Shown here in pieces: positions 13,015 to 24,450 of a stretch of 64,000 nt of DNA. Position 1 is the first letter of the stretch. The number at the start of each line of letters is the position of its first letter. Origin of the DNA: Tetrahymena elliotti 4EA (lineage: Eukaryota > Ciliophora > Oligohymenophorea > Hymenostomatida > Tetrahymenidae); NCBI GenBank assembly GCA_000231825.2, contig JH720318.1, positions 1 to 64,000 on the forward strand. Reading direction: 5' to 3'. Made by a program: the position numbers and the translations under genes. The notes below the pieces were generated by a model. The model did no database searches. It was not told the origin of the DNA and was given only the letters and a program-made list of their open reading frames with translations.

Positions 13015-14602
13015 AAATATTTAGAGCTAATTTACTACTTTTATGAAACTAATCTTGAATCAAGCGAGAATAGTTTATTTACTTGCACTTTCCTTTAATG
13101 AAATAACTATAAACAGCTTTATATAAACACTTCCATTTCTAAAAACCTTCAGAGCAATAAATATTAGCTCTAGGAATACTTGTTATATCTATGAATAATT
13201 TACTTCTCTACTCTTTATATTAATATATAATATAAATTCAGTAAAACTAATAACTTATCTAATATTATAAAATATCATACATAATTTTATTGTCTAAGAA
13301 TTTTCATAATACATATTAATTTGTTATGAAATAATTAAAAAAGAGTTTATTAACTATCAATTTTGAATTACTCTCAACTAATCAAATCAATCAATCTTTG
13401 TTATTTTAAAGATTAATCTTTTTTTCAAATTCTTTATTAAGTTATTGTCTTTTTATTTAAAAATAAAAAATAATTTCAACTTTATTTTAAATTCTAATTC
13501 TTTCATCTTCACAAATAAAGCTAGCACTAATTTTGAAGTCAGTCATTTAAAAAAAAAATCTTCAAAAATAATTATTAAATCTTAATTAAAATAGAAACAT
13601 TAGTAAATTGGTTATTGAATGATTAATTGGTTGATAAAAATTGCTTTCAACTTTATTTAAAGTTAGAATATTTTCAATTTAATAAATTTAAGGATTACTC
13701 ATTGCCAATCATTAAAAAACTTCAGAAAATAAAAAATTGATTTTATAATCAGATATTATGTATGATTAATATCTTGAATTAATATGTAAAGAAGTTTTTA
13801 ATTGCAGATATAAATGACTTTCAATTTTATATAGAATCCGTTCAACCATAATAAATAAAGATGGATGGATCTATGTACACAGCAAGCATGCATTTTAAAA
13901 ATCTACTAAAACTAAAGTTAAAAGTATTATAGAAAGAAAAGATAAACAATGAATCAATAAATTTATTTAATCCTTAAAATCATACCAAATAAATTATGGA
14001 ATAAATTATAGCCATTAAAAAATCTTTGTAAATAAATAAACAATTAGTTCAGTAAAAAAGAAAAGAATACCGAATAAGTATTTATTAGAATAATAAAGTT
14101 GATTTAAAATTATTGTAAGCTTAATTTACGATGAAAACTTTAAAGGAAAATAAATAAACTAAGAAACGAGTGAAAAATAAAAATATTATCTATCTTACCA
14201 GATTTGATTTATTGGCAAGAAGAAATAGATCAATAACTAAATATATAGAATAATTTAATAATATAGACATTCTTAAATATAACATTCTTTATATAAATAT
14301 TGCTGAGATAAGCATTAGTATTAATTGTGTTGTTCTCACTAGTTTCAGTTACATCATCTTAAAGTAATTAATGATTTTTATAATGCTATTTTTTATTTTG
14401 GAGGATTTTACAAAACACAAGTGAATTAATTACTACTCTTTCTTAGCAAAGTGAAGATTTTTTTTAGATTATCTATTTTATTTTTAAGATAGTTTTTATT
14501 TTTTAAATATTTGTTAATTTCTACAGTTTTCATAAAATAGTTCTTTTAATGAGTTGTTGTTTGTTTGTTATTGTGTCTTTCTTATTCATTTTACACTTCT
14601 TT
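13015..14602. other. Convergent intergenic region
   Basis: 1.6 kb of AT-rich sequence between the small membrane protein gene and the 3' end of the CRAL-TRIO gene. Nothing supported. Confidence 0.6.
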
Positions 14603-17130
14603 TCAAAATATGTTACAGCTTTAACAGCATTTAGCATTTGAAGAATCGTCTCCTTCAAATTAAATTATTGGGTTGCTTGGGATATCATGAGGATTAAATA
14701 TTAGAGGATCTATTTCTTAATTATTAGTCTTTTAATTTCCTTTAAAGTAACCTGAACCTTCTTATGTAGGATCAATGTCTGGTACTGCAGAATTATAACT
14801 TTTATTATTTTTATTTTAAAATTGATTGATTTGCATGTTTCCTTCACTGTGTTCTGTTGTAAAATTAAGATTGTTTGACATGTTTGTTGTATTTCCACCT
14901 TAAGCAGCAGTCGAAGTAGCTGCTGTATTTGTTACGAAACCAATTCCAGAGGCTGTATTATTTAAACTTACTACTTTTTTGAATGTACTTTATTAATTTT
15001 ATTAATTAGCCGTTGCAGCATCTTCCTCCTCTTATTTTTATATCATTTACTATAATCTTTTTTGCTCTAACATTTCTTCCCTTTTCTGTTCGGCTTCCTT
15101 CCTTAAAATCATTTCTAACTCTTCATTGTAACCTGCCATGGCATATTAGCTATCAAAGCAATCATCTTTTACTTTAATAATAATTATCTTTGGTTTAATT
15201 CCGTCATTAAAAAACTAGTAATTTGCATTCTAATATGCTTAATTAGCAGTCATAGTATTTCCATTAATTTAATTTGTATTATTAATATTAAACTCAATTC
15301 CTTGACTATCTTCAGATTTTTGTCTATTTTTTTCATTTAATTAAGTGCTTACACTTTTTTCTTCTTTTGTAATTTAACGCCTAATCTAAGAATTCTATGC
15401 AGTCGCAGATTCCTTTTCTTTCTATTTTTATTGTTGTTGACTCTTTATTAATTTCTATCTTTCTTATTCTGTATAGAACACATTTTGTGGAGGCCTATTT
15501 CATTAAAAAATAAATTAATTAATTTTTACTTCGTACAGGATATTTTTTTAATTTCAGAAATTTATTTTTTGCAACATTTTAAGGAAAAATTTTATTTATC
15601 CAATAGTTTTGTTACTTACTGATTTTAAAATTTTTCTATGTTAACAAACTAACATAACATTGAATCAGCTTATTAATTTTAATAACAAGTATTTATTTAT
15701 ATTGAAAATCGTTATTTTTTCCTAAAAATATTTATTTATTAGCAAAGGATACGATAGTTATCAAAAAATAATATTTCACATACCAGTATTATGTTAGGTT
15801 TGGGAATTCTCCACCATAATTTTTTTATAGAAACTTTACAGGTATTCTTTTTTGCATCTCTTTGTAATCTTTAGGTTTTAAGAACTATATCTTCTCAACA
15901 CTCTCAGGGTCAATAAACCCTTTGATTATATTCCATGATGTGTTAAGCATAAAGGAAGGATTTAAAATGTACATTTTTTCCATTGTTGCACAGTAGTTAA
16001 TTGACATACTTCCAATAATTAATTTAAGACCGTTTATGGGTAGACTTGAAAGTCCAAGCCCGCCTGTATCTATGACCATAATCCAATTTTCAATATAATA
16101 ATCTAAAAACATATACTTTTTAATCATATCTAAAAATACACATATTGATCTTAATACTGTTTCTTCGCCATCCTTTTATTATTTAAAATAAGATGTGATG
16201 TAAGTCACTTTGTTTTTAGTTTACTCTAAATAGTATAATAAATTTTATTAATAATATTACCTTTTTTAAATTGATTTTTGGGCAATCTAAATAGATTATT
16301 GGACGAAACTACTCATCTCTTCCTAACAGATATATCATACCCTTTTATAGCAATTCTCTTGCCTTATCATCTAAAGAATGCATTACTTAATTTTTACGCC
16401 ATTCAATATGATCCTTAGCAGCCTATATGATTATTTTAATTTTATTGAAATGGATGAAAAGAAAAAAGAATTTAAGATTAGAATTTGTTTGTAAAAGAAC
16501 TGCTTTTTCTTAGTTAAGCACTGAACCTTACTCATTGCTTTTTTATTGATACATGAAAGATATCTTTAAAAAAATATAATACTTTAGTGCATAAATTAAA
16601 ATTTAAATCACTTTCTACCTTAACATCTTTCTTGAGATCGAAACGCCCACAGTAGCACATCTTAAGATAATCACTTGTTTTCCAACTTTTAAAATGAAGA
16701 ATATGTTAATTAGTAATGTTTAGCATTATAAATATAATAATTCACTCAGGAGGTACTTGTATTTATTATCTTTCCATTTCATTCTTTAATATCTCAATAT
16801 GTTAGGTTTCAAATTCATCATATTGCACTTTTTGATAAACTTTTCTATTTCCCTTCTTCTTTTCATTGTGCTTAATGTAATGATCTTTGTTTATATGAAA
16901 ATTATCATATTAAATTCAATTATTTTAGTCATGAATATTTTATTTCTACAAAATAAGATGCGAGATTATGAGAAAGAACTAATTTATATAGTATAATAAT
17001 ATATTTATTAAGATAAATAATTACCTGAATGTTTAATCTCAAAAGCCTCTTTGGGAGGGACTAAAAACCATGGGTCAAATCCTATAATAGGATCTATATT
17101 TTATTACTAGCTATTATTTGCGTTACTCAT
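14603..17130 (-). CDS. CRAL-TRIO (Sec14-like) domain protein with CaaX-like C-terminus
   Basis: Six exons: 17130-17025, 16884-16746, 16685-16619, 16422-16261, 16223-15784, 15494-14603; phases agree, 601 aa. The CRAL-TRIO N-terminal helix region (TSDYLKMCYCGRFDLKKDVK...EWRKNQ) is followed by the lipid-binding fold: LLGRDEQFRPIIYLDCPKINL, IENWIMVIDTGGLG, SMSINYCATMEKMYILNPSF and ESVEKIQFLKPKDY. Such domains carry phosphoinositides or other hydrophobic ligands between membranes. The last 300 residues (one exon) are Gln/Asn/Thr-rich with a Glu/Arg/Lys coiled-coil-like stretch and no known domain. The protein ends CCQSCNIF; the last four residues CNIF match a CaaX prenylation box, with further cysteines just before that might be palmitoylated (inference). 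The fourth intron (16260-16224) is only 37 nt. Confidence 0.85.
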
Positions 17131-19442
17131 CTTGCTATTATGATAGTTATAGTAAGATATGCTGAACTTGACTAAGTGAGTGAGCTTCTTGCTGTCAAAA
17201 AAAATAACCAATAATAATTTTGCTTTTAATTATTCTTAACTTTCTTGTTATCCTTTATTTAAATCGGAATATATAAGTAAATTAATTTTCTTTTTATTGT
17301 TTATGATTTGTAATTAACGATGTTAGACTGCAAATCAAAAAAAAACTAAGAGTTGTTTGGTTAATTAGTTATGCTAATAATTTTTTATTAGTCAGTATGA
17401 GATGAGAAATACTTTGAATAATATTTTTGTTATTTATTGAAGTTATTTCCTTATTGTTGTTATTAAAAAAATATGCTCCCTGTAAAATAATAATAATTTA
17501 TTCCTGCTAGATATAATTTATCTTTCCAATCAGACTGGCTAAACCTTATTTTTTTATTTCATCTATTACTTTCGATATTATAATAAGAATAGTATTATCT
17601 CCAATAGGTAAATAAGTAAACACAATGAAAAATTATATTCCATAAAGTAAGGATTGGCAAATCTTAGAGAACCAAAAATCAAATTTGTAATTAAGCAATC
17701 AAATGTAGATTTATAATTTTATTTTCGCTGACAGTATTTTTTAAATTTATTGTTATTTTTTTTCATTTAAATAAACTTACTTTTTTTCTTCTGGAGTTTT
17801 AATAAACTAATGAGAAAAGTATACTTCGAATAAGTATTTTCTTAATTTAAACAAAATAATCCATCATTACACACCTCTAAATTTACATTCTTTTAATTAA
17901 AAAACAAAAATAAAATATCTTTTACTGCTTGCTTATTAATCATTAAAATTAGATAAAATTAATGTATGTTTACTAAATAATTAAACAATAAAAATAAGAA
18001 CACAAATTCATAATTCTATTTTTATTTTTAACTATTTTTTTGTTTATTTTAATCTAATTCAATCTTTTTCAGAAAAAAACAAAATTAATCACTGTCCTCA
18101 TCTTAGTTTCTAAATTAATTTTACAATCAATAAAACTGTTATCTTAGTTAATGAATTATTTCTTTGTTTAGCATTTTATAGAAAAATAGCAACTTGAAGA
18201 TAAAAAAAATATTAACTAATAAGGTTTAAAATATAATCTAATAATTTATTAATTAAATTAGTAATAATTATCACTCATTTTAATTAATCTAATATTATAG
18301 AAAAATTTGTGAGCAAAATTTTTCTATAAAATCAAACAAAAGATTTAGATATCTTAAATAGTAGAAAAGTAAATTTTATAAAAATTCTTCAACACAAAAT
18401 AATATTAATAATATTTATTATTTAAAATTAGTGATTATATTTTCAATTATTTTTATTTATTTTGTCATTAAATCATAATTTTTTAGATCTTTTTAAATAA
18501 AAAGATATTGTCAGTGACTTGTTAATTTTTCTTCCCATAATGCATATAAAATGGAATTTTTAGTAACAAAATTATGAAATAAAAAACTAAATAATATTAT
18601 TTTGGTTAAATCAAAAAATAAATTTGAAAATTAAGTAAATAAGTAAATAGATTTTTTTTTTTTAAAAAAAATAATTGTATGTATCTAAAAGAGCTAAAAG
18701 ATTATTATGAGAGCCATTTTTATCTTTTCTTATATTTTAGAAGTTTTGATTGAAGTCAAAATTTCATTATTTTTTTTGTTGTATTTCCAAAATGAAATAC
18801 ATGATATGAAAAATTAAAAATTAGTTATCAAATTCTTCTTAATAATGTTTAGATCATTAAAATTTTTTATTTACAATAATGAAAGAAATAAAGAATAATC
18901 TAAAAATAGAAATTAAAATGTATTATTTTTAATTTTTTTAGCATTAAAAGATAAGTCTTTATTTTAATGATAAGCTAATTCTTATGATTTATCTTATTTT
19001 ATTGAAGTTTTCATGTTTAATTTCTAATGAATTCAAGAGTAATCTAAAAATATCATCATTTAAAAGAAGATAATTTTTTAATTTTATGCAATAAAAAACA
19101 AATATTTTTATGAAAATTAAGGATGAGTGAGTGTTCTTATTGTTTACTCTTTAAATATTTTGATTACAATTTTCTTAAAAACAAAAAGAGAAAAATAAGA
19201 AACATTTATTTAGTTATAAATTAATTATTATTATATTTATTTATATAATTAGATAGCATTTATTTTAATTTAAAAGGTTTTAAAATTGATTGCAGATTAT
19301 CTTAATTTATTAAATAAAATTATTTATTCAGATTTGATATCAAAAGTTTAAACTATTTATTACATTATCTTCAAAATTTTTTAAAAGCTTATAAAATGAA
19401 AAATAGTCCTATCACACTTAGCATATAGATTGAGGTTCCTTA
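17131..19442. other. 2.3-kb intergenic region
   Basis: Between the start of the CRAL-TRIO gene and the 3' end of the kinase gene. Very AT-rich with long A and T runs. No gene, tRNA or repeat supported. Confidence 0.6.
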
Positions 19443-20723
19443 TCATTTATCTATATTAATTTAAAAAATTTACTTTGTTTATAAATAATAATACAATATT
19501 AAATAACTACTTCATTTAATTCGGTCCAGTCATAGATAAAGTCCCAAGAATATCCAAGTTCAAAAAATAGCTCCTTTAAAATTTGCTTAAGTTTAAAGTA
19601 GTTTGGCTAATCTTCAAATTTTAGTTAACGTATACATTAACAAAATTGGAGAAATTAGCTTGGCAGATCTTCACATAGCTTCTCAATAGATATATTTTAT
19701 TTTAAATTTTTTAACTTTTCATGTTTCTTTTCTTTTGTTTCAGCTACAATTCCTTACCAAGGAAGTTTTCCTTTAGCAAAGTAGACTAACAAATAAATTA
19801 AGCTTTCGAAATCATCCCTCCTACTTTATTCTAAAATGGATTTAAGTAAATCAAAAAGCATATAAATCAATACCTATTCCAATATGTGTGTTAACTGAAA
19901 CATAACGAGCTGTTCCAATTAAACCCTTATTAGTTCTATAAGGAATATGCTTATTTGTTTTTGGATCTTTATACCTCTTAATCAAGCCAAAATCTATTAA
20001 ATAAACTAACTACTAAGATTTTCCCTTTTTACCCATCAAAAAATTTTCAGGCTTTATATCTCTGTATACAAACCCTTTGCTGTGAACATATTCTATTCTT
20101 TTTATCTTTTTGTAATAGAAAAAGATATATTATTTTTAAATTATTTTTAAGTAATCATTATTACTATTTAATCTGCCAACATTAACACTGTTTTGAATGA
20201 AAATTTTCCTCCACATTTAATTAATAAACTTTCTAAATCTTCTCCTAACAATTCCATAGCAATTACATTTTTTTAACTTTATTCTTCAATACCTGACCAA
20301 TAAACTTTAGGAATTCCTTCTATTCATTTGGTTATAAAAAGGGAATCAATCATAAATATTGATATGTAAATTGAAATAAATAAATAAAAAATATATCTAA
20401 ATTACCTCCACCTTGAAACATTTATAATAATTTTGCTTCTCTAGGAAGTTAAGAATTCTCATCTGCATTTACATCCTAAATGAAAATATAATTTTAGTTT
20501 ATTTAATAAAAACAAATAAAAATTGTTACTATCTTTATCCCTACTTCTAAATTCTATTGTTTATCATAAGCTATTTAATAAAAAATAAATTATCTAATAA
20601 ATACATATTTGTATTATTTAATCTACCTAAATAAACTTATCCAAAGGAACCACTTCCTATGAACTCTTTAATCTCAAATCTATTTGCTATAATTCTTGGT
20701 TCAACTTCTTTTGCCTCCTCCAT
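19443..20723 (-). CDS. Casein kinase 1-family protein kinase
   Basis: Seven exons: 20723-20627, 20570-20530, 20475-20406, 20319-20165, 20105-19874, 19830-19495, 19450-19443; phases agree, 312 aa. The glycine loop is IGSGSFGQVYLA, the ATP-binding Lys sits in EVGIKI, the catalytic loop is [10 protein letters not shown], then [12 protein letters not shown]1 hallmarks are [14 protein letters not shown] (in place of the APE motif) and [18 protein letters not shown]...LPWQG. All catalytic residues are present, so it should be an active Ser/Thr kinase. It lacks the long C-terminal tail of many CK1 enzymes. The last exon is only 8 nt and is the weakest part: without splicing the final intron the frame continues to a TGA at 19412-19414 and the protein would have 337 residues. 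Confidence 0.88.
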
Positions 20724-21528
20724 TAGCCTTTTGATTATCTAAATTTTTTTTCTTATTAGTTTTTTAACAAAATTAACTTCTATTGTTTTTGAAGTTTTAA
20801 AGATCAAATTTTAATTTCAATATTTATGAGTTCATCAAAACAGTTAATAATGATAAAATAGATAGATAGATATTTATTTTCTTAATTTCAATCAAAAATT
20901 TTTAAGCATATTATTCTATTTTTAAAAGATAATTAACAAATTAATACCTCAGTAAAAATGAAATTGCTTAATTCACATCAAAAAGCATATCTTACTGGAA
21001 TATTTGTTGATCATTAAATAATCTATTCAGTTTAATTGTGCTAATTAATAACCATAAAATATTTAGCTTAAATATTATTATACAAAAAGATAGAATTTTA
21101 AATTTAAGAATTTTATTTGAATTTTATTAAATAATATATTTATTCATTAAAAACATACTTAAAAAACTTAAAAATTAAATTTTTAATCTAAAATTCAACT
21201 AAAAATAACTAATTCTCAATATTATATTCGTATTTTTCAGTAAAAGCTTAATTTTACAAATATTTTATAAATAAAATTAATCAGAAAATGTATAATACTC
21301 TAAATTTTAAGAATTCTCTTTATTTGTATGATAACAAAAATAGCTTATCGTTTCTAGCACTCAAATAATGATTGAATTTGCGTATATTGATATTTTAACA
21401 ATAGACTTAATTATGTGCACTTTTTAACAAATAAATATTTATTTATAAAATTAACTTACAGAATATTTAAACACATTTGATAACAAAGAAAATCTTTTAA
21501 AATAAATATTTTATTCATCTTTTAGTTA
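20724..21528. other. Intergenic region
   Basis: AT-rich spacer between the kinase start and the 3' end of the Nudix gene, including a short GATA-type run near 20.86 kb. No gene supported. Confidence 0.6.
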
Positions 21529-22443
21529 TCAATTTTTATTTTGTTAATTTGTAGGATTATTAAGTTGGTAAATAGTATAATCAACACCATTTTTAGGATA
21601 GTTTTTATAGGTAGTTTTGGTTGATAAGCTTTGCTTTTAAAAGTCAAATCCTTATTTAAAAAGACAATTAACTTAATTTAAAATAGCCCTTTAAACATGA
21701 AAACTAGATACTTGTTTTTAAGCTATAAATTCATCAATCTTAGATAAAGGTATCCAAGTATGATTATTAAGCTCTTCTTTATCCATCTTTACTACAGGAT
21801 TTTAGTCTATAGGTCTCATTAAAAAGGCAAAATAAATATCAGGCTTATTAAATATGGATTAGGTACTTTCTCTTAGAAGTAGTAAATCTATAGCTTCTAC
21901 TTTAAACCCAAGCTCTTCATAGATTTCTCTTTCTGCGGTTTAATATATTTCTTCATTAGGATCTGCTCTTCCTCCAGGAAAGCTCCATGAAGAGGAATTT
22001 AATCCAAATCTTTCTTAAACCATCAGTAGTTCATTTTTAGAGTTGATAACAGCTCCTCCACATCCCACATAGTGACTTGCATAGTTAGGAAGTTTATTTT
22101 TCTAACCCTCTAATAGCCACTTGCTTAATAATATATGCTAACTTGTAGCATGATGAATTGTATACCCTAAATTTATAGAATCTTATAAAACATCTAGCTA
22201 ATTAACATTTATTTTCAACCATACTGCTTTTTTATTATTTTCTTTCCATTATTATTCATATTATTTTAACACTTAACTGAAAGATTATTTTTCTTTTGGC
22301 ATTTATTTGATACTAACATGAATGCTGTTCCATAAATCAGATTCAAAGCTAATAATATTTTAAGTATCAGAAAAATTATTCTTAAATTTAAATATTATTC
22401 CCTTATTCAAAAGGCGTTTCTAAATATGTCTGAAAATAAGCAT
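21529..22443 (-). CDS. Nudix hydrolase, NUDT6-like
   Basis: Single exon of 305 codons including TGA, 304 aa, no intron. The N-terminal half holds the NUDT6-specific region (KKAVWLKINVNQLDVLQDS, LGYTIHHATS, LPNYASHYVGCGGAV). The Nudix box at about residues 174-196 reads GGRADPNEEIYQTAEREIYE then ELGF, keeping the family's G-x5-E-x7-R-E-x2-E-E-x-G spacing with metal-binding Glu residues. It probably hydrolyses a nucleoside diphosphate-linked substrate; the true substrate of NUDT6 proteins is unclear. Start: the first ATG of the open frame, preceded by AT-rich sequence. The C-terminal 40 residues are N/Q-rich with no domain. Confidence 0.9.
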
Positions 22444-22556
22444 TATAAATGAAATCTTTAGAGTTAATTATTGTAAATCTTAATTAAATTAATTAATTTA
22501 GTTAAAAAATTGATTTATCTTATTGATTTGATATAAAAAATTAACATTACATTTAA

Positions 22557-22693
22557 TATATACAGAAATGGGGAGTTTGTCCGCCAATAAAAAAGTTCCA
22601 CTGTATCTTTTTCAACATCAATATTGGTGTTAATGTTGAAAAAAATATAGGGGAACTTTTTTATAGGGGGACAACCCCCCATTTCTATATATA
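22557..22693. repeat. Imperfect long inverted repeat (hairpin element)
   Basis: Two arms of about 65-68 bp separated by almost no loop. The left arm begins ATATATACAGAAATGGGGAG; the reverse complement of the right arm begins ATATATATAGAAATGGGGGG. Both then run through TTGTCC, AAAAAAGTTCC and TTTTTCAACAT. It is more GC-rich than its surroundings and bounded by AT runs. No transposase or ORF is present. It could be a degenerate palindromic mobile element (MITE-like), a leftover eliminated-sequence boundary, or a hairpin RNA locus; the sequence alone does not decide. Confidence 0.8.
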
Positions 22694-22920
22694 TCATTTA
22701 CTAATTAAATCAATTGGTACTAAAAGTTAGTTAATTTTCTGATAATATAATGAGAAGCATTTTAGAGTTTGAAAAAGATTAATTTTTAATTCGAATTTTC
22801 AAAATGATGATTAGTATTTTCTAGATTTTCAATAAAAAAGTAGAAAAATTTCCTTTGTAAATAGATTTTCTATTTAAATTTATTGATTTTTAATAAGGAA
22901 ATCAACTAAAGAGATAATTA

Positions 22921-23535
22921 AAACTAATTTATTTTGCTTGATCTAAATCAAATAGATTTAAATATTTTAAAAGAATATATTATTTAATTAAAACTAATAT
23001 ATAAAAAATTCTTGCATATTTACAAAGTAGACAATAATTAAAATCAAAATTAAAGCACAAATTTATTTTGTTCTAGTTAAATCAAATAGATTTAAATATT
23101 TTAAAAGAATATGCGATTTCCATTTAATTAAAACTAATTTATAACTAATTCTTGCATATGATAATCAAAATCAAAATTAAAATTTAGTACATCATCTTGA
23201 TGATTCTTAAAAAATTGAATACAAAATTTCTTTCATATGTGTATAATTTGATGTGATGAGTCATATTTTCAAATTATTCTATTTAAAAAATATTGATTCT
23301 TAGGGAATTAATTAAATAGATAATTAAAAAAAATTTATTTTGCTTGAGTTAGATCAAATAGATTTAAATGTTTTAAAAGAATGTATTATTTCCATTTAAT
23401 TAGAACTAATTTATAACGAATAAATTTAATCCATCATCTTGATGATTCTTAATTAAATTCAATACGAAGGTTCTTTAATATGTGTATAATTTGATGCATT
23501 GAATCATATTTTCAAAATATATCTATTTAAATTAA
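22921..23535. repeat. Degenerate direct repeats, two modules
   Basis: Module A (about 95 bp, core AATCAAATAGATTTAAATATT then TTTAAAAGAAT and TTTAATTAAAACTAAT) occurs at about 22921-23023, 23058-23159 and 23333-23425. Module B (core CATCATCTTGATGATTCTTAA, later ATGTGTATAATTTGATG) occurs at about 23190-23287 and 23432-23535. A+B therefore forms a unit repeated with a period near 275 bp; the first copy has A only. Copies differ by scattered substitutions and indels. Non-coding; origin and function unknown. Confidence 0.8.
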
Positions 23536-24450
23536 CTAATAAAGCAAAGAAATATTCTTTAACAAAAATAAAATAATTTAATTTAGAAATTTCAAAATAG
23601 TTTACTCTCTTTCAACTTAATTTTTCATCTTTTGTTTTTGTGAAAAATGATACATTTTATGAAAAGAATATTTACATTTTTCTATTAATAGAAAGCAATA
23701 CCATATTCTTTTCTTATTTTCTAGTAAATTTCCTTTAATTAAGTATTTAAACAGAATTAAAAATCTTACAGTCTCAAATAAAATTTAATAGACATTAAAT
23801 TAACTATTTCACTCTCCTTTATAATAGAAATTTAATTCCTTCTAAAAATACTTCTATCAAAGAATACACATTTAAATTAGCTAATGTTATTCTAATTCTA
23901 TTTCATTTTGATTTAAAAATTTTTATTTTTTCTGCCAAAACTAAAAAAGGATTAGTGAAAAAGCTTTTTGATTAATTCAAAATATTATGATTTTGGCTCT
24001 TTGTAAAATCAAAGGGTATATTTACTTTTTATAATTAGTAAGTGAAAATTTTTTTCATTTACAAATTAAATCAAAGTGCAGAAAATTAAAAGAAAATTTT
24101 AAGATTTTTTGCAGATTTATAAATTATTAATTCAGCTTCAATCAGATTTAATAGTTTTTACATTAACTAATTAAAATAATCGAGCGGTCCAGACAAGATT
24201 TCAGAGTGTAAAAAGATTGTTTAAATTAAGAAATTGCTTATAAATTTGGATGAATAAGACAAACTAATAATAAATTACTCTTAATAAGAAATTTCTCTTT
24301 TCCAACCATAATTCTTTTAAAAAGGAGAGGTAATCTCAAAAAATATAAATTTAAATTATTTAAAACATAAATAAGTCTTTTTAATTTATTACTCGAAAAA
24401 ACAAAATATTTTAAGTAAAACAGAATTAGAAAAATAATTATAAAAACACT

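Larger units (their letters stand above)
22444..24450. other. 2-kb intergenic region with repeats
   Basis: Separates the Nudix gene from the ABC transporter gene; both are transcribed away from it. It holds a long hairpin (22557-22693) and degenerate direct repeats (about 22921-23535), listed separately. No coding frame is supported. Confidence 0.6.

Noticed and set aside
16799..16996. 65-codon hydrophobic plus-strand ORF
   Set aside because: Antisense to the first intron and second exon of the CRAL-TRIO gene.
22515..22697. 60-codon minus-strand ORF
   Set aside because: Covers the hairpin element; its apparent length comes from the arms and no family or context supports it.
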